The notes beneath the pieces were generated by a model. That model searched no databases and had not been told where the DNA came from. It saw only the letters and a list, made by a program, of their open reading frames with translations. From Bacillota bacterium (GTDB taxonomy: Bacteria; Bacillota; Sulfobacillia; JABLXB01), in contig JANLGA010000024.1 in the NCBI GenBank assembly GCA_024653225.1, positions 1 through 23,383 of the forward strand: DNA of 23,383 nt, read 5' to 3'. Position 1 is the first letter of the stretch. Each line of letters starts with the position of its first letter. Below, in pieces: positions 15,017 through 22,436 of this stretch. A program made the translations under genes and the position numbers.

Positions 15017-17200
15017 ATGGCGAGGCTCCTCGGTTCGTGGCCGCGCGGTCCCGGTCGGAGTCCGGCGGCCGGCGGGGCGGACCGCTCCCGGGGAAGGTTG
15101 ATCGCACTCCCCACCCTCTTGTGCTGCGTGGCTTCGTTCCTGTTCGTCGGCTGCAGCGGCGGTGCTACGCGGGTTCGTTTTCGGGCCCGCGGACCGTATT
15201 TCGAGGCCCGTCGCGACGGCGCCTGGGAGCCCATGATCGTGAAGGGCGTCAACATCGGCTCGTCCACTCCCGGCAGGTGGTTCACGGAGTTCATAGAGAC
15301 AAAGGCGACTTACGTTGACTGGTTCTCGCGGATCGCCCTCATGAACGCCGGGGTGGTGAGGGTGTACACCCTCATGCCGCCCGCGTTCTACGCGGCACTC
15401 GACGAGTACAACAGGGGGAATCCGTCCCGGCCCCTCCTGCTGATCCAGGGCATCTGGGCGGACGAGGGCGCACCAGGCGGCAACCTCATGGATCCGGGGT
15501 ACACCGAGTCGTTCCAGCGGGAGATAGACATCGTGGTACGCGCGTTGTCGGGTCGGGTGGATGTCCCCGAGAGGCCGTATCGCGCGCACGGTCGGTATTC
15601 GAGTGACGTTTCGGAATTCGTCCTCGGCATCCTTGTCGGGCGCGAGCTCGAACCCGACGAGGTGGATGCCACGAATTCCCTCAATGCGCCGGTGACGTCG
15701 TTCCACGGCAAGTACTTCGTCGTCGAGCAAGGCTCCCCCACGGAGGTGTGGCTCGCCCGGTCCTGTGAGAGGACCGTCGAGGCCTCAACGGTGCTCGGAT
15801 GGCAGGTTCCCGTGGGGTTCGTCAACTGGCCCCCGCTGGACCCCATCGAGCACGACGCCGAGTGGGATCCACGGGGAAAGAAGTTCGTCCCCAACGACAG
15901 GGTCGCCATCAACCCGGGTTCGATCCGTACCACCACCGACTACCTCGCCGGCACTTTCACCGCGTTTAACGTGTACCCCAACTACCCGGATTTCATCAAC
16001 AATGAGCAGGGGTACGACTCCTACGCGGACGACCAGGGCAGGTTCAGGTACGGTGGTTATCTCAGACAGCTGAAAGGGTACCTCCCGGACGTTCCCGCGC
16101 TGGTAGCCGAGTTCGGCATTTCCACGAGCATTGGGACGGCGCACGTGTGCCCCGACGGCCTCCACCACGGCGGGCTATCCGAAGCGGACCAGGGGGCTAT
16201 GATCGCGCGCATGTTCCGCGCCATCAAGAGGGAGAGGTACGCGGGCGGCCTGGTCTTCGAGTGGAGCGACGAGTGGGCCAAGAGAACGTGGATAACGGCG
16301 CCGCTGATGATACCGTACGACAGGCACGTGCTTTGGCACAACGTGATGGACCCCGAGCAGAATTACGGCATCCTAGCGTTCATGAGCGAGCCCGCCCCGA
16401 GGCAGGTGCTGTACTCCAAGCCGGGCGGCGCGCCCCGCGGCCCCGGTCTCTCGGTCGAGTCGGTGGAGGCATGGCACGATGCCGCATTCATCTACCTGGA
16501 GATCCGCCTCAACCGGGCCCCCCATCCTTCCGAGGGGATCGTCGTCGGCATTGACACGGTCGCCGGCGTAGAGCCGACGACTACCATGCTGTCGCCCGGC
16601 ATCTCGGTCAACGGCTGCCTCGAATTCGGGGCATTCCTGGGGCCGGGCGACGAGGGAGCCCTACTCGTCAATCCCGGGTACAATTACCACGGCGGAAAAT
16701 ACATGAGCAAGCCCGGGGACCCCGGGTGGGAACGCATCGCGCCCATCACCAACCTCCGCAGGGTGGGTCGCGACGGGCGGGTCTACCCCGAGATCCGCGC
16801 CGACCACAGCTCCCTCCATTACGGCAGCTTCGACCATTCGTCGGACGAGTTCAACTCTCGCGCGACTTGGTACCGGCGGGATGGAAGCGTGCTCCTGAGG
16901 CTGCCCTGGGCTCTCATCGGCTTCTCCGATCCGAGCAGCCGCCGGGTGCTTTGGGATTCGCGGACGGGCTGGTTTCCCACCGCCGTTGACCAGGTCAATA
17001 CGGTAGTAACGGAAGGCGTCGCGTTCTTCTTGGCCCCCACGGGGCGGAGCGGAGAGGGCGCGGACAATCGAGCCGATTCGCCTCCCGGGCAGGAGACCGT
17101 CGGGCCCGTGACGTACAGGTGGAACGGCTGGGAATTCGTGACCTGCACGCCCCGACTGAAGTCCTCCTACGGAGCCATAGCGGAGGCGTTTGCCGAATGA
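15017..17200 (+). CDS. Glycoside-hydrolase-like (clan A TIM-barrel) lipoprotein
   Basis: 727 residues. After a basic N-region, residues ~28-46 form a lipoprotein signal with lipobox FVGC (C46), so it should be exported and anchored. Residues ~55-460 look like a GH2/GH5-type TIM barrel: IVKGVNIGSSTPGRWF, VVRVYTLMPPAFY, a putative acid/base region LGILVGRELEPDEV (E210/E212), FTAFNVYPNYPDF, then LVAEFGISTS with E365 as a likely nucleophile, and GLVFEWSDEWAKRTW. The last ~260 residues are beta-rich and may bind carbohydrate. AGGAGG sits 8 nt before the ATG and the gap to the MoaD gene is only 4 nt. I cannot assign a CAZy family or substrate. A polysaccharide enzyme in this operon is unexpected; it may release the sugar acid that the TRAP system imports (inference). 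Confidence 0.75.
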   Translation: MARLLGSWPRGPGRSPAAGGADRSRGRLIALPTLLCCVASFLFVGCSGGATRVRFRARGPYFEARRDGAWEPMIVKGVNIGSSTPGRWFTEFIETKATYVDWFSRIALMNAGVVRVYTLMPPAFYAALDEYNRGNPSRPLLLIQGIWADEGAPGGNLMDPGYTESFQREIDIVVRALSGRVDVPERPYRAHGRYSSDVSEFVLGILVGRELEPDEVDATNSLNAPVTSFHGKYFVVEQGSPTEVWLARSCERTVEASTVLGWQVPVGFVNWPPLDPIEHDAEWDPRGKKFVPNDRVAINPGSIRTTTDYLAGTFTAFNVYPNYPDFINNEQGYDSYADDQGRFRYGGYLRQLKGYLPDVPALVAEFGISTSIGTAHVCPDGLHHGGLSEADQGAMIARMFRAIKRERYAGGLVFEWSDEWAKRTWITAPLMIPYDRHVLWHNVMDPEQNYGILAFMSEPAPRQVLYSKPGGAPRGPGLSVESVEAWHDAAFIYLEIRLNRAPHPSEGIVVGIDTVAGVEPTTTMLSPGISVNGCLEFGAFLGPGDEGALLVNPGYNYHGGKYMSKPGDPGWERIAPITNLRRVGRDGRVYPEIRADHSSLHYGSFDHSSDEFNSRATWYRRDGSVLLRLPWALIGFSDPSSRRVLWDSRTGWFPTAVDQVNTVVTEGVAFFLAPTGRSGEGADNRADSPPGQETVGPVTYRWNGWEFVTCTPRLKSSYGAIAEAFAE

Positions 17201-17266
17201 CCCCCACGCACGGCGCGGGCGGTCCCGGGCTTTGACGGGTTGCCCGCCCCACGGAGGTGTTGCGCG

Positions 17267-18856
17267 GTGAGACAGGGGAGTATGCCCTGCCCCAGCATCC
17301 TCGACAACGTCCTCGGCCCCGTCACCCTGGGCCCTTCCAGTTCCCACCTGAGTGGCCCGGTGCGCCTCGGGCGCCTCGCCCGGGCGCTGGTTTCTTTTGA
17401 ACCCCGGCGAGTCGAGATCGCCTTCAACGAGGGAGGATCGTTCGCCGGGACGTATCGCGGCCACCGCACGGACTGCGCCCTCGCGGCGGGGCTGCTGGGG
17501 TGGGATACGGACGACCCGCGGATCCCCCAGGCCATCAACGAAGCGCGGGCGCGTGGCGTGGACATCGCGTTCGCGGTCGCGCGCCTGGAGACAGACCACC
17601 CGAACACGGTGCGTTTCAGGTTGCGCGGCCCCCGCGGGGAACACTCTGAAGTCGTCGGGACATCGGAGGGCGGCGGGGCGGTTCGCGTATCGCGCCTGGA
17701 CGGCATGAGGACGGACCTCGACGGCCAATGGCCGGTCCTCCTCGCCAGGCTTCGGCCGGGGGCTCCGACTGACGACCTTGTCCGCGCCCTCGTGGAGTTG
17801 TCGGACGGGGCGCGTGTGCGGGCGAACGACGGGAACCTGCTTACCCTGGAGCTTTCGGCCCCCCTCGGGCCGCAAGCCCTGGAGACGGCGGCGCGCCGCC
17901 CGGAGGTAGTGTCCTGCAGGCAGGTCGAACCCGTCTCGCTTGCTCCCCGGCCGGGCGCATCCAGGACGCCTCTATTCTCCACCGCCGCGGATCTCCTCTA
18001 CCTCGCCGCTCAACGCCGAGCCGGTCTGTCCGACCTCGCGGTCTCCTACGAGGCAGGCCGACTGGGCTGGACGCCCGCTCAGATCCGGACCCATGCCGGC
18101 AGGATGGTGTCCGTGATGCGGCAGGCGCTCGACCGCGGACTGTCGGAGGAACTCCCGCTGAGCGGCGGGATCGTGAAACAGGGCGGGTGTCGCCTGCACG
18201 AGGCCGTTCGCCTCGGCAGGACGGTCTCCTCCGGGACCATGACGAGAGCGGCGGCCTACGCCATGGCTGTCAACGAGGTAAGCGCCTCTCTCGGGCTCAT
18301 CGTGGCCGCGCCCACCGCCGGCTCATGCGGCGTGGTGCCTGGAGCACTGTTCGCCGCGGCGGAGGACCTCGGGATCGCCGACCGCAAGGACGCGCTCGTT
18401 GACGCCTTGCTCGCAGCCGGCGCAGTCGGAGCGGTGTTCGCCCAGAGGGCGACGTTCCTGGCGGAGTTGTGCGGCTGCCAGGTCGAATCGGGCGCGGCCG
18501 CCGCCATGGCCGCGGCTGCCGTAGTGGAGATGAAGGGAGGCTCACCCAGGCAATCCCTCGATGCCGCCTCCATCAGCTTACAGAACATACTGGGAATGGA
18601 GTGCGACCCGGTGGCGGGTCTCATGGAGGTCCCGTGCATAACCCGGAATGCCCTCGGAGCAGTAAACGCCCTGATGAGCGCGGATATCGTCCTCGCGGGG
18701 GTCGAGAGCGCGATCCCGTTCGACGAAGTGGTTGACGCTGTTTACGAAACGGGGCGCTTCAGGCCGGTGCAGTGCAACGGGACGGCCGGGCTCGCCGCGA
18801 CGCCGTCCGGTCGGGCCCTCGCGGTTCGCGTCCGCAACTGGGAGGCCCAGAACTAA
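17267..18856 (+). CDS. L-serine dehydratase (ammonia-lyase), single-chain Fe-S type
   Basis: 529 residues from the GTG at 17267, which has GGAGGT 8 nt upstream; an in-frame TTG at 17240 lacks such a site. The N-terminal beta domain begins SILDNVLGPVTLGPSSSHL, with GPSSSH at 22-27 as the substrate-site loop, and contains an ACT-like region. The C-terminal alpha domain has APTAGSCGVVPGAL and ECDPVAGLMEVPCITRN, giving 4Fe-4S ligands C354, C446 and C457 with the 11-residue spacing known from Legionella serine dehydratase. It converts L-serine to pyruvate and ammonia in the cytosol and is oxygen-sensitive, which fits an anaerobe. It is the last plus-strand gene, 66 nt after the hydrolase, and its stop overlaps the stop of the convergent gene by 4 nt. 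The name sdaA is common for fused forms, but the symbol is left open. Confidence 0.95.
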   Translation: MRQGSMPCPSILDNVLGPVTLGPSSSHLSGPVRLGRLARALVSFEPRRVEIAFNEGGSFAGTYRGHRTDCALAAGLLGWDTDDPRIPQAINEARARGVDIAFAVARLETDHPNTVRFRLRGPRGEHSEVVGTSEGGGAVRVSRLDGMRTDLDGQWPVLLARLRPGAPTDDLVRALVELSDGARVRANDGNLLTLELSAPLGPQALETAARRPEVVSCRQVEPVSLAPRPGASRTPLFSTAADLLYLAAQRRAGLSDLAVSYEAGRLGWTPAQIRTHAGRMVSVMRQALDRGLSEELPLSGGIVKQGGCRLHEAVRLGRTVSSGTMTRAAAYAMAVNEVSASLGLIVAAPTAGSCGVVPGALFAAAEDLGIADRKDALVDALLAAGAVGAVFAQRATFLAELCGCQVESGAAAAMAAAAVVEMKGGSPRQSLDAASISLQNILGMECDPVAGLMEVPCITRNALGAVNALMSADIVLAGVESAIPFDEVVDAVYETGRFRPVQCNGTAGLAATPSGRALAVRVRNWEAQN

Positions 18857-19452
18857 TCCTTTATCGGACGGAAGATCCTGTCGGCGTCCTCCGCCGCTCT
18901 CCGGGGCTTGCATATCACCTCCAGGATCTGTCCGTCGAAGAAATCCTTCGCGTGCGCCGGGATGATGACGATCGCCGAGTCGGCCCCGGAGCCGGTTCCC
19001 GCGACGGCGACCACTTCCCTGCCGTACGGGATTAACCCCGCATCGAGGGCCATCGTCGCGATCTCGACGCACACCTTCACGCCCTTCCCGAACATGCGAA
19101 GAGTGTTGGCTATGACGCCCCCCGGGTAGAGCCCGCCGAACCGGCTCGTCACGGCCCTCTCGACGTTGCCGAACAGGTGGGTCGTGGTCAGCACCTGCGC
19201 CCCGCGCGATGCGAGTTCGAGCCTCACATCCGACGGCATCTCCTGGACTCCGGGCGCGGTGAACCCGGTATGGTGGGTCACGACGACGAGAACCATGTCG
19301 GGGTAAGCCGAGACCATGTCGGCCGCCGCCAGCGCGGTGTAGCCGGAACCCGAGGCCACGACGATGTGCGTCGCCCCGATTTCCCGGGCCCTCCCCACGG
19401 CGGCCGCCAGGGTCGCATGGGTGTTCTGCTTACCGGGTCGTTCCCAGTACAT
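18853..19452 (-). CDS. Stand-alone pyruvate kinase C-terminal (PK_C, alpha/beta) domain protein
   Basis: 199 residues from the ATG at 19452 (MYWERPGKQNTHATLAAAVG), preceded by CGGGGGT; longer in-frame starts would add a poor leader. The sequence resembles the C-terminal effector-binding domain of pyruvate kinase, without the catalytic barrel: AREIGATHIVVASGSGYTAL, MVLVVVTHHTGFTAPG, and later GREVVAVAGTGSGADSAIVI. In pyruvate kinase this domain binds sugar phosphate effectors. Stand-alone copies occur in anaerobes and their function is not settled. As the last gene of the hydroxybutyryl-CoA cluster it may act as a metabolite sensor or an uncharacterised enzyme (inference). Its stop (CTA on the plus strand, 18853-18855) overlaps the stop of the serine dehydratase gene. 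Confidence 0.85.
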   Translation of the reverse strand: MYWERPGKQNTHATLAAAVGRAREIGATHIVVASGSGYTALAAADMVSAYPDMVLVVVTHHTGFTAPGVQEMPSDVRLELASRGAQVLTTTHLFGNVERAVTSRFGGLYPGGVIANTLRMFGKGVKVCVEIATMALDAGLIPYGREVVAVAGTGSGADSAIVIIPAHAKDFFDGQILEVICKPRRAAEDADRIFRPIKD

Positions 19453-19530
19453 GACAAGACCCCCGTTCGCGTGAACGACAAGTTGACGGTGCCTTCCGGC
19501 GTCGGGCTTAATCGGGGCGGCCGTTCGCAC

Positions 19531-20394
19531 TCAGCCGGGAGCCTCCCCGTACCTGTAGAAGCCTTGCCCGGTCTTCCGCCCGAGCATGCCCGCCCTCACC
19601 ATCTTCCGCAACAGCGGACACGGCCTGTACTTCGGGTCACCGAGCTCGGCGTGCAGCGTCTCCATCACGGCGAGGCAGACGTCTATGCCCACCAGGTCGG
19701 CGAGGGCAAGCGGCCCCATCGGGTGATTCGCGCCGAGTCTCATGGCCGTGTCTATGTCTGCGGCTTCCGCGAGCCCTTCGGAATACACGTAGGCCGCCTC
19801 GTTAATCAGGGGGACCAGCAGCCTGTTGACCACGAAGCCGGGGTGTTCCTTCACCAGGATCGGGGTCTTGCCCATGCGGGTCGCCACCTCCATCGCCGTC
19901 GTAACCGTCTCTTCCGAGGTTTTCGCGCCGCGCACTACTTCCACGAGTCTCATCATCGTCACCGGGTTGAAGAAGTGCATGCCGATGAATCGCTCGGGCC
20001 TTCCGGTGCACGCCGCCATTTCGGAAATGCTGAGGGCCGAAGTGTTCGAAGCGAATATGGCCTCCGCCGGTGAAAGTCGGCCGAGCTCGCCGTACACCTT
20101 CTTCTTCACGGCAAGGGACTCCGTCACGGCCTCGATCACCATGTCAGCGCGCGCCACACCCGCGAGGTCGCCAACCAGGTTCAGCCGTCCCAGGACAGTT
20201 TCGAGCGACCCGGGCGGCGCCTTCCCCTTCTCTATGGCCCTCCTGAGATTCTCCTCGATGCGGCGCCGACCGCGCTCCGCTATTTCTCGCTTCTCGTCCG
20301 CGAGGACCACGTCGAACCCGCTCTCTGCCGCCACCTGTGCTATGCCCGCCCCCATGGTGCCCGCCCCTATGACAGCTATTGTCGCGACATTCAT
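19531..20394 (-). CDS. hbd: 3-hydroxybutyryl-CoA dehydrogenase (3-hydroxyacyl-CoA dehydrogenase family)
   Basis: 287 residues, typical of the short single-function clostridial enzyme. The N-terminal NAD site is IAVIGAGTMGAGIAQVAAES. The catalytic loop SNTSALSISEMA and the His in GMHFFNPVTMMRLVEVV follow, then KEHPGFVVNRLLVPLINEA and the C-terminal helical dimer domain with GANHPMGPLALADLVGIDV. It oxidises (S)-3-hydroxybutyryl-CoA to acetoacetyl-CoA with NAD(P). I use ATG 20394, with GGAGGGA 6 nt upstream; an upstream GTG at 20409 overlaps that site and is less likely. It is encoded 30 nt downstream of the thiolase, the next enzyme of the route. The PK_C gene follows after a 78-nt gap. Confidence 0.93.
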   Translation of the reverse strand: MNVATIAVIGAGTMGAGIAQVAAESGFDVVLADEKREIAERGRRRIEENLRRAIEKGKAPPGSLETVLGRLNLVGDLAGVARADMVIEAVTESLAVKKKVYGELGRLSPAEAIFASNTSALSISEMAACTGRPERFIGMHFFNPVTMMRLVEVVRGAKTSEETVTTAMEVATRMGKTPILVKEHPGFVVNRLLVPLINEAAYVYSEGLAEAADIDTAMRLGANHPMGPLALADLVGIDVCLAVMETLHAELGDPKYRPCPLLRKMVRAGMLGRKTGQGFYRYGEAPG

Positions 20395-20424
20395 CCCACG
20401 TCCCTCCACTCGGATCCGGCCCGC

Positions 20425-21609
20425 CTAGGCTCGCTCAAGTACAGTCGCTATCCCCTGGCCGCCCCCTATGCAGAGGGTCACCAGGGCGTATCGCTTCATC
20501 GCGTCCTTGAGCCAGTACATTGCCTTGACGGCGAGTATCGCGCCGGTGGCCCCGATGGGGTGGCCGAGCGCAATGGCGCCGCCGTTGGGGTTGACCTTCG
20601 ATCTATCCCAGCCCAAGCCCTTCTCTATGGCAAGGCAGACCGCTGCGAAGGCCTCGTTTGCCTCGATGACGTCAACTTGGTCGAGTGTGAGGCCGGCTCG
20701 TTTCAGGGCGAGCTTTGAGGCCGGCACCGGCCCATACCCCATGTACGCCGGTTCCACACCCGCAACCGCCGTCGGGCGGATCACGGCCATGGGCCGGATC
20801 CCCAGCCTTGCCGCCACGGACGATTCCATCAGCAGGAGGGCGGCGGCCCCGTCATTGATGCCGGACGCATTGCCCGCGGTGACCGTGCCGTCTTTCTTGA
20901 ACGCCGGCTTGAGCCGCGCGAGCTGCTCGAGGGTGATCCCCGGCTTCGGGTGTTCGTCCACCTTGAATTCGATGGTCGTGCCGTCCCTCCGCTCGATCTT
21001 CACGGGAACTATCTGCTCCTCGAACCGCCCCGCCTCGATGGCTTCCTTCGCCTTACGCTGGCTTTCCAGTGCGAATTGGTCCTGTGCCCCCCGGGTCAGT
21101 CCATGAAGCTCCGCCAGATTCTCGGCGGTCATGCCCATGGAGGCGTTCCCCGCAGCCGGGTCGGTGAGTATCCCCGTCAGCGCGTCAACGAGCTGGCCGT
21201 GGCCAATCCTGTATCCGAACCTGGCCGACTTGAGTATGTACGGGGCGCGGCTCATGTTCTCGGCCCCGCCGGCCACGACTACATCGGCGTCGCCGGACAT
21301 GATCGCGTGAGCGGCGGTGTTGACGGCCTGCAAGCCCGAGCCGCACAACCGGTTCACGGTCATGGCCGGCACGCTGAAGGGCAACCCCGCGGCGAGGGCG
21401 GCGGACCGTGCGATATTCGACGCTTCGTCAACGGTCTGAATGCAATTGCCGAACACCACTTCGTCTACCAGATCGGCGGCGAGTCCCGCACGGTTCACCG
21501 CCTCCCTTATCGCGATACCGCCGAGCTCCTGGGCGGGGGTATCCTTCAGCCAGCCGCCGAATGCGCCTATAGCCGTCCTGACCCCTGAGACGATCACGAC
21601 TTCCCTCAT
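20425..21609 (-). CDS. Acetyl-CoA C-acetyltransferase (thiolase)
   Basis: 394 residues, standard for thiolase II. The opening is VIVSGVRTAIGAFGG. C89 in NRLCGSGLQAV is the acyl-accepting cysteine, NEAFAA is the oxyanion-hole segment, GGAIALGHPIGATGA carries the catalytic His, and CIGGGQGIA holds the second cysteine. It interconverts acetoacetyl-CoA plus CoA with two acetyl-CoA. The ATG at 21609 follows GGGGGT; an ORF extension to 21681 overlaps the SDR gene and adds non-family residues. Lying between an SDR and the 3-hydroxybutyryl-CoA dehydrogenase, it would work in the cleavage direction during 4-hydroxybutyrate or amino acid fermentation. The usual symbol would be thlA or atoB. Confidence 0.95.
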   Translation of the reverse strand: MREVVIVSGVRTAIGAFGGWLKDTPAQELGGIAIREAVNRAGLAADLVDEVVFGNCIQTVDEASNIARSAALAAGLPFSVPAMTVNRLCGSGLQAVNTAAHAIMSGDADVVVAGGAENMSRAPYILKSARFGYRIGHGQLVDALTGILTDPAAGNASMGMTAENLAELHGLTRGAQDQFALESQRKAKEAIEAGRFEEQIVPVKIERRDGTTIEFKVDEHPKPGITLEQLARLKPAFKKDGTVTAGNASGINDGAAALLLMESSVAARLGIRPMAVIRPTAVAGVEPAYMGYGPVPASKLALKRAGLTLDQVDVIEANEAFAAVCLAIEKGLGWDRSKVNPNGGAIALGHPIGATGAILAVKAMYWLKDAMKRYALVTLCIGGGQGIATVLERA

Positions 21610-21655
21610 GTACGTACCCCCATGTCGAAACAGAGTCGCCCGGGAGGCCCGCCCG

Positions 21656-22429
21656 TCAGAGCGCCAGCCACCCACCATCAACGAAGAGCGTCTGACCGGT
21701 CACGTAGCTTGCGGCGTCCGACGCGAGGTACAGGACGGCGCCTGTAATCTCCTCCGGCTTCGCGAAGCGGCCCAACGGCGTCTTCCTCAGGAGGTCCTCG
21801 CATATCTTCGGCGATTTTTCCCTGATGGCCAGGGTCATGTCCGTCTCGACGTAGGCGGGTGCGACGGCGTTCACGCGTATCCCGTACTTTGCCCAATCCA
21901 CCGCCATCACCTTGGTGAGCCCGAGAATGCCGTGTTTGGCCGCGCAGTAGGCCGCGAGTCGGGGCAGCGCCACCGACCCGCCCACCGAAGCGATGCTGAT
22001 GATCGAGCCTCCCCGCTGCCGGGCGATCATGAGCCTGGCGACCTCCGTGCTGCAGAGGAACGTCCCCGTCAGGTTCGTGCGAAGAACCTCCTCCCATTCC
22101 TCGAGTGTCATCTTCTCCGTCGACTTGAGGTAGGGACTGATTCCCGCGCAGTTCACCAGCACGTCCACCGCGCCGTACCTTTCTTTCGCCTCGTTCACCA
22201 GGCGCGCGACATCCCCGGGGTTGCCGACGTCCGTTGAAATCCCCACCGCCACCCCGCCCCGTTGCGTTATCTCCGAGGCCGCCGCGGCGGCATTCTCCCG
22301 GACGCGACTGGTCACGACAACATTCATGCCGGCTTGGCCGAACGCCAGGCTGATAGCCCTGCCGATCCCGCGGCTTCCCCCTGTCACAATGGCCACTTTG
22401 CCTTTCAATCCCGGTGTGCCGAGTACCAC
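21656..22429 (-). CDS. Short-chain dehydrogenase/reductase (FabG-like 3-oxoacyl reductase family)
   Basis: 257 residues, classical SDR. TGGSRGIG (16-23) is the cofactor-binding glycine motif, NCAGIS (93-98) the NAG segment, and S148, Y161 and K165 (SVGG...YCAAK) form the catalytic set. The C-terminus ends with GQTLFVDGGW. It probably interconverts a hydroxyl and a ketone on a CoA-bound or free acid, such as an (R)-3-hydroxyacyl-CoA, or a hydroxybutyrate. Start is GTG at 22429, about 7 nt after the stop of the dehydratase gene, with AAGGAG upstream inside the end of that gene. It cannot be assigned to one substrate from sequence alone. Confidence 0.92.
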   Translation of the reverse strand: MVLGTPGLKGKVAIVTGGSRGIGRAISLAFGQAGMNVVVTSRVRENAAAAASEITQRGGVAVGISTDVGNPGDVARLVNEAKERYGAVDVLVNCAGISPYLKSTEKMTLEEWEEVLRTNLTGTFLCSTEVARLMIARQRGGSIISIASVGGSVALPRLAAYCAAKHGILGLTKVMAVDWAKYGIRVNAVAPAYVETDMTLAIREKSPKICEDLLRKTPLGRFAKPEEITGAVLYLASDAASYVTGQTLFVDGGWLAL

Positions 22430-22436
22430 GCCGCCT

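Noticed and set aside
17201..17266. Inverted repeat GCGGGC/GCCCGC as a terminator between the hydrolase and serine dehydratase genes
   Set aside because: Only 6 bp with a long loop and no T-run, so it is likely chance in GC-rich DNA.
16661..17875. 404-codon minus-strand frame opposite the hydrolase and serine dehydratase
   Set aside because: Arg/Gly/Pro-rich shadow of two convincing plus-strand genes, with no recognisable domain or ribosome site context.
21610..21681. N-terminal extension of the thiolase
   Set aside because: It overlaps the upstream SDR gene and precedes the normal thiolase start VIVSGVRTAIG; ATG 21609 has its own ribosome site.
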